A stretch of DNA of 64,000 nt from Haemophilus sp. C1 (GTDB taxonomy: Bacteria; Pseudomonadota; Gammaproteobacteria; Enterobacterales; Pasteurellaceae): contig NZ_LDVZ01000002.1 in assembly GCF_001276515.1 (NCBI RefSeq), positions 62,001 through 126,000 on the forward strand, read 5' to 3'. Below, one piece after another: positions 10,678-19,963 of the stretch. The position numbers and the translations under genes were made by a program. Position 1 is the stretch's first letter, and the number at the start of each line of letters is the position of its first letter. The notes below the pieces were generated by a model, which worked only from the letters and a program-made list of their open reading frames with translations, was not told the origin of the DNA and did not search any database.

Positions 10678-12990
10678 ATGTCAGAACTTAATGAAGCGCA
10701 AAAATTGGCGTGGGCTGGTTTTGCTGGTGGCGATTGGCAAAACAATGTCAATGTACGTGACTTTATCCAAAAAAACTATACCCCGTATGAAGGCGATGAC
10801 TCTTTCTTAGCTGGTCCAACTGAAGCAACAACTAAGCTTTGGGAATCTGTGATGGAAGGAATTAAAATTGAAAACCGTACTCACGCGCCATTAGATTTTG
10901 ATGAACATACTCCATCTACCATTATCTCTCACGCACCAGGTTACATTAACAAAGATTTAGAAAAAATCGTTGGTCTTCAAACTGATGAACCTTTAAAACG
11001 TGCCATTATGCCATTTGGCGGTATTAAAATGGTGGAAGGGTCATGCAAAATTTACGGTCGTGAATTAGATCCTGAAGTGAAAAAAATCTTCACTGAATAC
11101 CGTAAAACGCATAACCAAGGTGTATTCGATGTTTATACGCCAGATATTTTACGTTGTCGTAAATCTGGTGTATTAACTGGTCTTCCCGATGCTTACGGTC
11201 GTGGCCGTATTATCGGTGACTACCGTCGTGTAGCACTTTACGGTGTAGACTTCTTAATGAAAGATAAATACGCACAATTCTCTTCTTTACAAAAAGATTT
11301 AGAGGATGGCGTAAATCTTGAAGCAACAATTCGTTTACGTGAAGAAATCGCAGAACAACACCGTGCATTAGGCCAATTAAAACAAATGGCTGCAAGCTAT
11401 GGTTATGATATTTCCAACCCAGCAACTAATGCTCAAGAAGCCATTCAATGGATGTACTTTGCTTATCTTGCTGCAATCAAATCACAAAATGGTGCGGCAA
11501 TGTCATTCGGTCGTACTGCAACCTTTATCGATATCTATATCGAACGTGATTTACAAGCAGGTAAAATTACTGAAACTGAAGCGCAAGAATTAGTTGACCA
11601 CTTAGTTATGAAACTCCGTATGGTTCGTTTCTTACGTACACCTGAATACGATCAATTATTCTCTGGTGACCCAATGTGGGCAACTGAAACTATCGCAGGT
11701 ATGGGTTTAGATGGTCGTACATTAGTAACCAAAAATACATTCCGTATTTTACACACCCTTTACAACATGGGTACTTCTCCAGAGCCAAACTTAACGATTC
11801 TTTGGTCTGAACAATTACCTGAAAACTTCAAACGTTTCTGTGCGAAAGTATCGATTGATACCTCATCCGTTCAATACGAAAACGATGATTTAATGCGTCC
11901 AGACTTCAACAACGATGACTACGCAATCGCATGTTGTGTATCACCAATGGTTGTTGGTAAACAAATGCAATTCTTCGGTGCACGTGCAAACTTAGCGAAA
12001 ACATTGTTATACGCAATCAACGGCGGTATCGATGAAAAATTAGGTATGCAAGTAGGTCCGAAAACTGCACCAATCACTGATGAAGTATTAGATTTTGATA
12101 CAGTAATGACCCGTATGGATAGCTTTATGGATTGGTTGGCAAAACAATATGTGACTGCCTTAAACGTAATCCACTATATGCACGATAAATATTCATACGA
12201 AGCAGCATTAATGGCATTACATGATCGTGATGTATACCGTACTATGGCTTGTGGTATCGCAGGTCTTTCTGTTGCAGCAGACTCACTTTCAGCAATTAAA
12301 TATGCGAAAGTTAAACCAGTTCGTGGCGACATCAAAGATAAAGATGGTAATGTTGTAGCAAGCAACGTAGCGATCGACTTCGAAATCGAAGGTGAATATC
12401 CACAATATGGTAACAACGACAACCGTGTTGATGACATCGCTTGTGACTTAGTTGAACGTTTCATGAAGAAAATTCAAAAACTTAAAACTTACCGCAACGC
12501 TGTGCCTACACAATCTGTATTAACCATTACTTCTAACGTAGTTTATGGTAAGAAAACGGGTAACACCCCAGATGGTCGTCGTGCTGGTGCACCATTCGGA
12601 CCAGGGGCGAACCCAATGCACGGACGTGACCAAAAAGGTGCGGTAGCATCATTAACTTCTGTGGCTAAACTTCCATTTGCTTATGCGAAAGATGGTATTT
12701 CTTATACCTTCTCAATCGTACCAAATGCGTTAGGTAAAGATGCAGAAGCACAACGCCGTAATCTTGCTGGCTTGATGGATGGTTACTTCCACCACGAAGC
12801 AACTGTTGAAGGTGGCCAACACTTAAATGTGAACGTGTTAAACCGTGAAATGTTGTTAGATGCAATGGAAAATCCGGATAAATATCCGCAATTAACCATC
12901 CGTGTATCTGGTTACGCAGTACGTTTCAACTCTTTAACTAAAGAGCAACAACAAGACGTCGTAACCCGTACATTTACTGAGTCTTTCTAA
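10678..12990 (+). CDS. pflB: Pyruvate formate-lyase
   Basis: PflB is a glycyl-radical enzyme that cleaves pyruvate with CoA to formate and acetyl-CoA during anaerobic growth. The 770-residue protein begins [20 protein letters not shown] like the E. coli enzyme. The catalytic cysteine pair is C419-C420 (CCVSPM), and the radical glycine is G745 in RVSGYAVRF near the C-terminus. I chose 10678, because AAAGGA lies nine bases upstream, over an in-frame ATG at 10672. Activation needs PflA, encoded about 500 bp downstream. Codon use is that of a highly expressed gene. Confidence 0.97.
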   Translation: MSELNEAQKLAWAGFAGGDWQNNVNVRDFIQKNYTPYEGDDSFLAGPTEATTKLWESVMEGIKIENRTHAPLDFDEHTPSTIISHAPGYINKDLEKIVGLQTDEPLKRAIMPFGGIKMVEGSCKIYGRELDPEVKKIFTEYRKTHNQGVFDVYTPDILRCRKSGVLTGLPDAYGRGRIIGDYRRVALYGVDFLMKDKYAQFSSLQKDLEDGVNLEATIRLREEIAEQHRALGQLKQMAASYGYDISNPATNAQEAIQWMYFAYLAAIKSQNGAAMSFGRTATFIDIYIERDLQAGKITETEAQELVDHLVMKLRMVRFLRTPEYDQLFSGDPMWATETIAGMGLDGRTLVTKNTFRILHTLYNMGTSPEPNLTILWSEQLPENFKRFCAKVSIDTSSVQYENDDLMRPDFNNDDYAIACCVSPMVVGKQMQFFGARANLAKTLLYAINGGIDEKLGMQVGPKTAPITDEVLDFDTVMTRMDSFMDWLAKQYVTALNVIHYMHDKYSYEAALMALHDRDVYRTMACGIAGLSVAADSLSAIKYAKVKPVRGDIKDKDGNVVASNVAIDFEIEGEYPQYGNNDNRVDDIACDLVERFMKKIQKLKTYRNAVPTQSVLTITSNVVYGKKTGNTPDGRRAGAPFGPGANPMHGRDQKGAVASLTSVAKLPFAYAKDGISYTFSIVPNALGKDAEAQRRNLAGLMDGYFHHEATVEGGQHLNVNVLNREMLLDAMENPDKYPQLTIRVSGYAVRFNSLTKEQQQDVVTRTFTESF

Positions 12991-13014
12991 GTAAATAATA
13001 TTATGTTTTAATAT

Positions 13015-13054
13015 AAACCACTCACAGACTAGTTTTGTGAGTGGTTTATTTTTA
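13015..13054 (+). terminator. Terminator of focA-pflB
   Basis: A 12-bp stem AAACCACTCACA (13015-13026) pairs with TGTGAGTGGTTT (13036-13047), followed by ATTTTTATAT. It lies 24 bases after the pflB stop. Confidence 0.8.
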
Positions 13055-13072
13055 TATATAGGAGAGCAAATT

Positions 13073-13363
13073 ATGCTAACAGTTATTGCCCAATTTTCAG
13101 TAAAAGCGGACAAAATTAATGATTTTCTAACCCAATGCCAAGAATTAATTAAGCATACTCGTCAAGAAACAGGATGCGTATCTTATGAATTACAACAAAA
13201 TAGCGAGCAGGCTAATCATTATGTTTTTATTGAGCAATGGAAAAGCAAAGCCGATTTAGAACAACATTTTGCAACGCCACACTTTACCTCAATTGTACCT
13301 GTATTGGTCGAGTATTGTGAACAAGCGCCAGTGGTGCAAACCTTTCAAAAAGTCAGCGAATAA
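13073..13363 (+). CDS. Antibiotic biosynthesis monooxygenase (ABM) domain protein, YgiN/LsrG-like
   Basis: The 96-residue protein is a single ABM ferredoxin-like alpha/beta barrel domain: LTVIAQFSVKADKINDF, TRQETGCVSYELQQN, YVFIEQWKSKADLEQHFATPHF. Members include quinol monooxygenase YgiN and autoinducer-2 isomerase LsrG; the substrate cannot be told here. ATAGGAGAGC upstream supports the ATG at 13073; an upstream in-frame start at 13037 would lie inside the pflB terminator. The gene sits between pflB and pflA, which suggests shared anaerobic expression but proves no role with formate lyase. Confidence 0.8.
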   Translation: MLTVIAQFSVKADKINDFLTQCQELIKHTRQETGCVSYELQQNSEQANHYVFIEQWKSKADLEQHFATPHFTSIVPVLVEYCEQAPVVQTFQKVSE

Positions 13364-13478
13364 TGACCGCACTTTGATAAATATATTTTAATTATGAGCC
13401 TGATTTAAATCATGCTCATTTTTTATAGACTAAATATTTGGTAAAATTTAGCTATATCTAGTTTTAGGAAATTTATGT

Positions 13479-14219
13479 ATGTCAGTTCTTGGAAGAATTC
13501 ACTCTTTTGAATCTTGTGGCACTGTAGATGGGCCCGGTATTCGTTTTATTTTATTTATGCAAGGCTGCTTGATGCGCTGCAAATATTGCCACAATCGTGA
13601 TACCTGGGATCTTGAAGGTGGTAAAGAAATCAGTGTCGAAGATTTAATGAAAGAAGTCGTGACTTATCGCCATTTTATGAATGCTACTGGCGGTGGTGTC
13701 ACGGCATCTGGTGGCGAGGCTGTGTTACAAGTTGAGTTTGTGCGCGATTGGTTCCGTGCTTGTAAAGCAGAAGGGATTAATACTTGCTTGGATACAAATG
13801 GTTTTGTACGTCATTATGATCATATTATTGATGAATTATTAGATGTAACAGATCTTGTTTTACTCGATTTAAAAGAGCTTAATGATCACGTTCATCAAAA
13901 TCTTATTGGGGTACCAAATAAACGTACCCTTGAATTTGCAAAATATTTGCAAAAACGTAATCAACGTACATGGATTCGTTATGTTGTGGTTCCTGGTTAT
14001 ACTGATAGCGATCACGATGTGCATTTATTAGGTCAGTTTATTGAGGGTATGACCAATATTGAAAAAGTTGAACTTCTTCCTTATCATCGATTAGGTGCAC
14101 ATAAATGGAAAACCCTTGGGTTAGATTATGAGCTTGAAGATGTATTACCGCCAACCAAAGAATCGTTAGAGCATATTAAAACAATCCTAGAAGGTTATGG
14201 ACACACTGTAAAATTCTAG
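13479..14219 (+). CDS. pflA: Pyruvate formate-lyase activating enzyme
   Basis: PflA is a radical SAM enzyme that installs the glycyl radical on PflB. The 246-residue protein has the cluster motif C30-x3-C34-x2-C37 ([13 protein letters not shown]), the GGE-type SAM motif ASGGEAVLQ, and the C-terminal [12 protein letters not shown]. The start [19 protein letters not shown] matches the E. coli protein. Two overlapping candidates ATGTATG exist; 13479 fits homology. Its cognate PflB lies upstream, separated by the ABM gene. Confidence 0.96.
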   Translation: MSVLGRIHSFESCGTVDGPGIRFILFMQGCLMRCKYCHNRDTWDLEGGKEISVEDLMKEVVTYRHFMNATGGGVTASGGEAVLQVEFVRDWFRACKAEGINTCLDTNGFVRHYDHIIDELLDVTDLVLLDLKELNDHVHQNLIGVPNKRTLEFAKYLQKRNQRTWIRYVVVPGYTDSDHDVHLLGQFIEGMTNIEKVELLPYHRLGAHKWKTLGLDYELEDVLPPTKESLEHIKTILEGYGHTVKF

Positions 14220-14250
14220 AATAAATGCTAGCTAACATAAGGACTAAATA

Positions 14251-14736
14251 ATGAAAAAAATTATTTTAACATTATCACTTGGGTTACTTACCGCTTGTTC
14301 TGCTCAAACCCAAAAGGCTGAACAAAACGATGTAAAGCTGACACCACCTACTGATGTTCAAAGCGGATATGTACGTTTGGTGAGGAATGTAAATTATTAC
14401 ATCGATAGTGAATCGATCTGGGTGGATAACCAGGAGCCACAAATTGTACATTTTGATGCTGTGGTTAATTTAGATAAGGGATTGTATGTTTATCCTGAGC
14501 CTAAACGTTATGCACGTTCTGTTCGTCAGTATAAGATTTTGAATTGTGCAAATTATCATTTAACTCAAGTGCGAACTGATTTCTATGATGAGTTTTGGGG
14601 GCAGGGTTTGCGTGCCGCGCCTAAAAAGCAAAAGAAACATACGTTAAGTTTAGCTCCTGATACAACGCTTTATAATGCTGCTCAGATTATTTGTGCGAAT
14701 TATGGCAGAGCACAAACTTCAGATAAAAGGCAATAG
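14251..14736 (+). CDS. pe: Protein E, surface adhesin lipoprotein
   Basis: This is a 161-residue lipoprotein with signal peptide and lipobox LLTAC (lipidated C16). It closely matches H. influenzae Protein E, which binds vitronectin and laminin and aids adherence to epithelium. The central binding stretch PKRYARSVRQYKILNC and NYHLTQVR is present, with the two cysteines expected for its disulfide. Compared with my memory of the NTHi protein, the region just after C16 and the tail (NYGRAQTSDKRQ) differ, pointing to a divergent allele or a sister species. It follows pflA by 31 bp. Confidence 0.88.
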   Translation: MKKIILTLSLGLLTACSAQTQKAEQNDVKLTPPTDVQSGYVRLVRNVNYYIDSESIWVDNQEPQIVHFDAVVNLDKGLYVYPEPKRYARSVRQYKILNCANYHLTQVRTDFYDEFWGQGLRAAPKKQKKHTLSLAPDTTLYNAAQIICANYGRAQTSDKRQ

Positions 14737-14757
14737 GACAAAATAGTTGGTAAAAAA

Positions 14758-15216
14758 TATGCCCACTCAAATGTGTCAATTCCATCCTGTTGCCATTGTA
14801 ATGAGAACATTAAGAAAAAACATCAATCACATGCAGGAAGAGAATTAAAAAGTATTATTAAAACGTTAAAAACGAGTGCTAAGAATGAATTCTATTTAAA
14901 AATATATTGAATGGAAGGAAAAACATCATGTTTTTTTAAATGAACGTTCAGAGACGCAAAATGAGAAAGGGAAATATCTTTATAATCATAGAAGTGTAAG
15001 AAGTGCGAGGCAAGTATAAATCGATATTACGAATATATTTTTACTTATGAGAAATATCCAGAATTACATATTGAAAAAACTATAAATAGGATAGAAGATT
15101 TATTTAAGGAGCTTAAGGATAAATTACCTCCTCATAATAGTTTAACGAGAAAGCATAAGATCTTTTTATACAGGATTTTTTTAAATAAGAAAGCTGGCAA
15201 GGATTATAAAATTTAA
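14758..15216 (+). pseudogene. Decayed transposase remnant (DDE-type, C-terminal half)
   Basis: The coding trace is split over three frames. Block 1 (14758-14910) has a CxxC segment SCCHCNENIKKKHQSHAG and ends at a TGA. Block 2 (from 14912) reads WKEKHHVFLNERSETQNEKG, then HRSVRSARQ. Block 3 (about 15013-15216) reads SINRYYEYIFTYEKYPELHI, then NRIEDLFKELKDKL and PHNSLTRKHKIF. Blocks 2 and 3 follow the usual C-terminal pattern of a transposase group (KERS...HRRLRSAYRSI...TFEKYPEL...TTNRLEGLFSDLK). At least two frameshifts inactivate it. I see no clear terminal inverted repeats. It occupies most of the 550-bp gap between Protein E and tRNA-Leu. Confidence 0.7.
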
Positions 15217-15285
15217 TTCTTACTAACAATTTTGCTCTATATGCCTGCTTTTTCGTTTAGTTTCGTTGAGTTAAAATAGGTCAAA

Positions 15286-15371
15286 TGGTGCTCTGGGCGA
15301 GACTTGAACTCGCACGACCTATGGTCACTACCCCCTCAAGATAGCGTGTCTACCAATTCCACCACCAGAGC
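15286..15371 (-). tRNA. leuU: tRNA-Leu (anticodon GAG)
   Basis: The reverse complement begins GCTCTGGTGGTGGAATTGG and ends CCAGAGCACCA. Acceptor stem GCTCTGG pairs with CCAGAGC and CCA is encoded. Anticodon stem CTATC/GGTAG encloses the loop TTGAGGG, giving GAG. The T arm reads GAGTTCAAGTCTC. The 86-nt length with a long variable arm fits a class II tRNA-Leu. As in E. coli, it follows secG. Confidence 0.95.
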
Positions 15372-15395
15372 GTTAATTTTTATACTAATCCTATT

Positions 15396-15734
15396 TTATT
15401 GTGGGATGTCGCTATTTTTATTTTCTTTCGCTGGAGCTACTTGTTGCTGAACTTGCTCTGCAGCTTGTGATAAATCGTCAAAAGCACCCTTTTGAATATT
15501 GCCTTTATGTGAATTCATGTTGCCTAAAACAAGGGCGATAACAAAAAATGCGGTTGCTAAAATCGCACTGGTACGTGTTAAAAAGTTACCTGCACCAGCA
15601 GAGCCAAACATTGTACCTGATGCGCCACCACCAAAGGATGCACCAGCGTTCGCCCCTTTACCTTGTTGAACGAGAATAAACCCGATCAAGGCAATCGCGA
15701 CAACAACATAAATAAATAAAAGAACTTGATACAT
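15396..15734 (-). CDS. secG: Preprotein translocase subunit SecG
   Basis: SecG is the small accessory subunit of the SecYEG inner-membrane channel. The 112-residue protein has two membrane segments (MYQVLLFIYVVVAIALIGFI and SAILATAFFVIALVLG) around the conserved cytoplasmic loop QQGKGANAGASFGGGASGT, the family hallmark. The hydrophilic tail is variable. Transcription probably continues into tRNA-Leu 24 bp downstream. An upstream gap of about 108 bp to topB includes an A/T tract but no clear promoter that I could settle on. Confidence 0.93.
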   Translation of the reverse strand: MYQVLLFIYVVVAIALIGFILVQQGKGANAGASFGGGASGTMFGSAGAGNFLTRTSAILATAFFVIALVLGNMNSHKGNIQKGAFDDLSQAAEQVQQQVAPAKENKNSDIPQ

Positions 15735-15842
15735 TTTTTCTCTCTAATTTGCAATTTTGCAAGAAAACTGGTCGTGAATGTTATAGAAAATTCAATTTTC
15801 TCGCAAGTGCTTTGCATAAAAAAAATATTAATTGGTTTAACT

Positions 15843-17798
15843 TTAATCAGTTTGATTGTTTGATTTACTCGATTTTTTTACCGCACTTTTAGGTTTTGTT
15901 CTATCGGATTTAATCATTTTAATCTGGATTAATTGTCTTAGTGCATTAAGATCTACAAAACGGACTAAATCAGGCAACATTTGATTCAAGTTATACATAA
16001 ATTGCTGATAGGTTGCTTGTTTTTGACTAATGTCTGTGAGTTGAGATTCCCAATGAGCCGTCATATCTGGTTGGGTGGCAATATCTGGTAATGCCTGAAT
16101 TAAAATTCTTCCAGTTTCTGTGCTATGAATATTTCGCCCTTTTTTCGTTAAAAAACCGCGTTTAAAAAGTAATTCAATGATGCCAGCGCGAGTAGCTTCT
16201 GTGCCCAATCCATCGGTTTCTCGCAGAATTTTTTTGAGTTCTTTATCCTGTACAAATCGCGCAATGCCCGTCATTGCTGAAAGCAAGGTTGCATCGGTGA
16301 AAGGCTTTGGCGGCTGAGTTTTTTTACTAATTACTTCTCCGCGTTCACAATGCAAAATTTGTCCTTTCTTTACTATTGGTAATAAGGGTTCTTGATTTTC
16401 TGTATCGTCTTCTTTGCCTAACAATTCTTTCCAGCCAGCCGTTTGTAAATTTCTCGCTTGAGCTATAAAAGTACCACCGGCAATATTCAATGTGATTTTA
16501 CTTTTACGATATTCTGCGTCAGGACAGAATTGCATTAAATATTGGCGAGCGATAAGGCTGTAAATATTACGTTCTTCTTGTGTTAGATTTACTGGACGAT
16601 TTTTGGCAGTCGGAATGATTGCGTGATGAGCCTCTACTTTTTTATCATTCCAACAGCGATTTCTCTGTTCAGTTGAAATAACATTCGGTAAGCGTTGATA
16701 AGCTTCACAATGGGTTGAAATTGCATTTAGTACATTGTGTCGTTCGGCAAAATGCTCTTCGGGTAAATATCGGCAATCAGAACGCGGATAAGTAATTAAA
16801 CGATGAGTTTCATATAGGCGTTGGCATGTATCTAATACGGCTTGAGCGGACATACCAAATCGCTTTGCTGCATCAATTTGTAACGCAGAAAGGGAATAAG
16901 GCAAGGGCGCCGTTTCTTTTTCACGAACGTCTTTGTATTCGATTACTTCTGCAGGTTGATTTGTAATACGTTTTACAACGTTTTCTGCTAATCCTTTAGA
17001 GAGAACCCTGCCGTCATCATCTTGGTAATCTTCACAAGCTTTGCTGGGCTGCCATAAGGCACTGAAAAGTGCGGTTGATTTTTCTGGAGTTTTTTCTTCT
17101 TTGCTCTCTGGATTAACCCAAGCGAGTACTTCAAAGAAATCTTTCGGTTGGAAATGTTCAATGTCCAAATCTCGACGTACAATTAAACCCAGCACAGGAG
17201 TTTGCACTCGGCCAACAGAAAGCACGCCATCATAGCCAGTTTGTCTGCCACGAATGGTATAGGCTCTGGTCATATTAATGCCATAAAGCCAATCTGCGCG
17301 GGCTCGTGCGAGTGCAGATGTGGCAAGAGGAATAAAATTACGGTTGGGTTGTAATTTTTTTACTGCTTTTTCTACCGCACTTGGATTTAGGTCGCTAATC
17401 AAGCAGCGTAAAATTTTATCGCGTTTTTCGGCAGATAAATTGGCATAACTGAACACTTCATCTACAAGTAATTGTCCTTCTCTATCAGGGTCTCCTGCAT
17501 TAACAAGTGTATCGGCTTGATGGATCAGTTTTTCTACCACAGAAAGTTGTTTTTTTACTTCTTTTCGCGGTAAAAGTTGCCATTTTTCTGGAATGATAGG
17601 GAGATGTTCTAAACGCCATTGTTTGAATTTAGGATCATAGGCATCGGGTTCTGCTTGCTCGAGCAAATGCCCTACACACCAAGTTACCACATCATTATCG
17701 CCACATTTAATAAAACCATCCCCGCGTTGATGGGGTTTTGGGAGCACATCAGCAATAGCGCGAGCTAAGCTTGGTTTTTCGGCGATAAATAAACGCAT
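15843..17798 (-). CDS. topB: DNA topoisomerase III
   Basis: This type IA topoisomerase relaxes and decatenates single-stranded crossings, acting at forks and recombination intermediates. The 651-residue protein has the Toprim domain at the N-terminus ([20 protein letters not shown]; metal site DPDREGQ) and the nucleophile region [28 protein letters not shown] sequence follows further on. No C-terminal zinc ribbons are visible, only a basic tail ([12 protein letters not shown]), as usual for TopB. It starts 15 bp after recR. Uptake signals lie at about 15882, 17070 and 17366. Confidence 0.95.
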   Translation of the reverse strand: MRLFIAEKPSLARAIADVLPKPHQRGDGFIKCGDNDVVTWCVGHLLEQAEPDAYDPKFKQWRLEHLPIIPEKWQLLPRKEVKKQLSVVEKLIHQADTLVNAGDPDREGQLLVDEVFSYANLSAEKRDKILRCLISDLNPSAVEKAVKKLQPNRNFIPLATSALARARADWLYGINMTRAYTIRGRQTGYDGVLSVGRVQTPVLGLIVRRDLDIEHFQPKDFFEVLAWVNPESKEEKTPEKSTALFSALWQPSKACEDYQDDDGRVLSKGLAENVVKRITNQPAEVIEYKDVREKETAPLPYSLSALQIDAAKRFGMSAQAVLDTCQRLYETHRLITYPRSDCRYLPEEHFAERHNVLNAISTHCEAYQRLPNVISTEQRNRCWNDKKVEAHHAIIPTAKNRPVNLTQEERNIYSLIARQYLMQFCPDAEYRKSKITLNIAGGTFIAQARNLQTAGWKELLGKEDDTENQEPLLPIVKKGQILHCERGEVISKKTQPPKPFTDATLLSAMTGIARFVQDKELKKILRETDGLGTEATRAGIIELLFKRGFLTKKGRNIHSTETGRILIQALPDIATQPDMTAHWESQLTDISQKQATYQQFMYNLNQMLPDLVRFVDLNALRQLIQIKMIKSDRTKPKSAVKKSSKSNNQTD

Positions 17799-17813
17799 AA
17801 TGGTATGAGAAGA

Positions 17814-18416
17814 TTAGTCGATTTGACGACGACCTAGAAAAGAGTGAGTAAGCGTTGTGCCGTCCACAGTTTCCAGTTCGCCTCCGACTGGAATGCCATG
17901 AGCGATACGGCTCACTTTGATATTGTGCTGGCGGCACATTTCAGCGATGTAGTTTGCTGTTGCATCGCCTTCCACTGTTGGATTTGTTGCGAGAATCACT
18001 TCGTGGAAAGATTCTTCCACTAAACGTTTTTGCAGTAAATCTAAACCAATTTCACGAGGACCAATACCATCAAGTGGCGATAAGTGTCCCATTAAGACAA
18101 AATAACGTCCTGAAAATTGTCCAGTTTGCTCAATAGCTTGAATATCTGCTGGCATTTCAACGACACAAAGCAAACCTGAATTTTGACGGCGAGGATTATT
18201 GCAAATATTGCAAATTTCCTCCTCAGTAAAATCCCGACACTGTGAACAATGACCAATTCTAGACATCGCTTCTGTGAGAGCTCGAGCTAAATTCATTCCA
18301 CCGCTACGATTACGTTGTAAAAGATGATAAGCCATACGTTGCGCAGATTTAGGCCCTACGCCTGGAAGACAACGTAAGTTTTCAATAAGGTGTTCTAAAA
18401 GTGGGCTGCTTTGCAT
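17814..18416 (-). CDS. recR: Recombination mediator RecR
   Basis: RecR acts with RecF and RecO to load RecA on gapped DNA coated with SSB. The 200-residue protein has an N-terminal helix-hairpin-helix ([20 protein letters not shown]) and a four-cysteine zinc finger ([16 protein letters not shown]). The Toprim domain starts near [11 protein letters not shown] and has [13 protein letters not shown]. The C-terminal region is [21 protein letters not shown]. It ends 15 bp before topB and is likely co-transcribed with it. A GC-rich palindromic element separates it from ybaB upstream. Confidence 0.96.
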   Translation of the reverse strand: MQSSPLLEHLIENLRCLPGVGPKSAQRMAYHLLQRNRSGGMNLARALTEAMSRIGHCSQCRDFTEEEICNICNNPRRQNSGLLCVVEMPADIQAIEQTGQFSGRYFVLMGHLSPLDGIGPREIGLDLLQKRLVEESFHEVILATNPTVEGDATANYIAEMCRQHNIKVSRIAHGIPVGGELETVDGTTLTHSFLGRRQID

Positions 18417-18441
18417 AATTTGAGATGAAATATAAGGCTAC

Positions 18442-18538
18442 TTTCCGCTCCCTCTATTTACGGAGGAAGCTACCGAAGGCTTAGGGGCCCCCCTTCCGTC
18501 GCTTTGCGACACCTTCCCCCGCAAGCAGGGGAAGACAA
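18442..18538. repeat. GC-rich multi-hairpin intergenic element between ybaB and recR
   Basis: A stretch of nearly 100 bp is much richer in G and C than its surroundings and consists of consecutive inverted repeats. It contains CTCC/GGAG (around 18450-18465), AAGC/GCTT (around 18467-18482), GTCGC-TTT-GCGAC (18498-18510) and CTTCCCC/GGGGAAG (18513-18534). It looks like an imported or mobile intergenic palindromic repeat. I recall similar short elements in other bacterial genomes but cannot name the family. Confidence 0.6.
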
Positions 18539-18546
18539 GTGTTCGA

Positions 18547-18876
18547 TTAAAAAGGAAACTTCATTCCTGGAGGTAATGGCATTCCAGCGGTAACCGATGC
18601 CATTTTTTCTTTTTGTAATTCTTCTGCACGACGTACCGCATCGTTAAAAGCAGCCGCGATTAAATCTTCTAACATTTCTTTATCGTCTTCCATTAAAGAC
18701 GGATCAATGTCAATGCGACGGCAGTTATGTGCACCATTAATTGTGATTTTCACTAACCCCGCACCAGATTCACCCGTTACTTCTAGTTGCGCGATTTCTT
18801 CCTGCATTTTTTGCATTTTTTCTTGCATTTGTTGGGCTTGTTTCATCAAGCCGCCTAAACCGCCTTTTCCAAACAT
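18547..18876 (-). CDS. YbaB/EbfC family nucleoid-associated protein
   Basis: This 109-residue protein forms dimers that bind DNA and compact the nucleoid. It starts [20 protein letters not shown], a glycine/lysine segment followed by the long amphipathic helix. It continues with the beta region [20 protein letters not shown] and ends [17 protein letters not shown], all typical. I chose 18876 because the longer in-frame start at 18912 adds twelve residues absent from the family. The ybaB-recR neighbourhood is widely conserved; here it is interrupted by the GC-rich element. Confidence 0.92.
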   Translation of the reverse strand: MFGKGGLGGLMKQAQQMQEKMQKMQEEIAQLEVTGESGAGLVKITINGAHNCRRIDIDPSLMEDDKEMLEDLIAAAFNDAVRRAEELQKEKMASVTAGMPLPPGMKFPF

Positions 18877-18978
18877 AATGTTATCCTTTATTAAGTCAAA
18901 AATTGCGTGCATTCTAGCGAAAAAATGAGCTTTTGGGAACAGTGGGGTTTAATGATTTGGGGTATTTAAAATCTCAGA

Positions 18979-19018
18979 AAATTTCACCGCACTTTTGAAG
19001 TAAAGTGCGGTGAAATTT
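18979..19018. terminator. Bidirectional inverted uptake-signal hairpin between rlmJ and ybaB
   Basis: A 17-bp perfect stem, AAATTTCACCGCACTTT (18979-18995) with AAAGTGCGGTGAAATTT (19002-19018), sits just after the rlmJ stop on the minus strand. Its outer arms supply T-rich sequence for minus-strand termination. Confidence 0.75.
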
Positions 19019-19045
19019 AGTGGTGTTTAGAATGGGAAGAGACGG

Positions 19046-19891
19046 TTATTCTGGTGTAATCCATTCGACAGTCCAGCTTCCTGTGCCTTCTGGAACTAAT
19101 GTTTTTGTGAGATAAGGCAAAATTTCTTTCATTTGAGTTTCTAATGTCCAAGGTGGATTAATTACCACCATACCGCTTGCCGTCATACCTCGTTGATCGC
19201 TATCAGGGCGAACGGCGAGTTCAATTTTTAGAATTTTTCTAATTCCCGTTGCTTCTAAGCCCTTAAAAATACGTTTAGTTTGTTGGCGTAATACAACAGG
19301 ATACCAAATCGCATAAGTGCCAGTGGCAAAACGCTTATAGCCTTCTTCAATGGCTTTAACGACGAGATCATAATCTTCTTTTAATTCATAAGGCGGATCG
19401 ATTAGCACTAAGCCACGGCGTTCTTTTGGAGGTAGCGTTGCTTTGACTTGTTGAAAGCCATTGTCACATTTTACGGTGACATTTTTATAGTCACTAAAAT
19501 TATTTCGAAGGATTGGATAATCGCTAGGATGAAGTTCGGTCAATAGTGCGCGATCTTGTGGGCGCAATAATTCCGCGGCAATTAACGGTGATCCAGCGTA
19601 ATAACGTAGTTCTTTGCCACCATAATTGAGTTTTTTGATCATTTTTACATAACGAGCAACATCTTCGGGTAAATCTGTTTGATCCCACAAGCGTCCAATA
19701 CCTTCTTTATATTCCTCCGTTTTTTCTGATTCGTTTGAGGATAAACGATAACGACCTACACCAGAGTGCGTATCCAAATAAAAAAAGCCTTTTTCTTTGA
19801 GTTTAAGATTTTCTAAAATGAGCATTAAGACGATATGTTTTAAGACATCAGCATGATTGCCCGCATGGAATGAGTGACGATAACTCAGCAT
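19046..19891 (-). CDS. rlmJ: 23S rRNA (adenine-2030-N6)-methyltransferase RlmJ
   Basis: RlmJ methylates A2030 of 23S rRNA with SAM. The 281-residue protein begins MLSYRHSFHAGNHADVLKHI, the family hallmark. It has the SAM-binding THSGVGRY and the catalytic VLIDPPYELKEDY motif (DPPY, typical of N6-adenine methylases). The C-terminal SGMVVINPPWTL is also present. Gene length is normal. In older annotation the E. coli homologue (YhiR) was linked to use of DNA as a nutrient, a phenotype related to com genes, but enzymatically it is an rRNA methylase. Confidence 0.92.
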   Translation of the reverse strand: MLSYRHSFHAGNHADVLKHIVLMLILENLKLKEKGFFYLDTHSGVGRYRLSSNESEKTEEYKEGIGRLWDQTDLPEDVARYVKMIKKLNYGGKELRYYAGSPLIAAELLRPQDRALLTELHPSDYPILRNNFSDYKNVTVKCDNGFQQVKATLPPKERRGLVLIDPPYELKEDYDLVVKAIEEGYKRFATGTYAIWYPVVLRQQTKRIFKGLEATGIRKILKIELAVRPDSDQRGMTASGMVVINPPWTLETQMKEILPYLTKTLVPEGTGSWTVEWITPE

Positions 19892-19963
19892 AATATATCC
19901 TTTGTTTTATAACGAAGGCGAGCCAATTGACTCGCCTGATTACACACTAAAGTGCGGTCATTT

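Noticed and set aside
15843..17798. Frameshift or truncation in topB because of its missing zinc-ribbon domain
   Set aside because: The frame is complete, and TopB enzymes normally lack the TopA zinc ribbons; 651 residues is the usual size.
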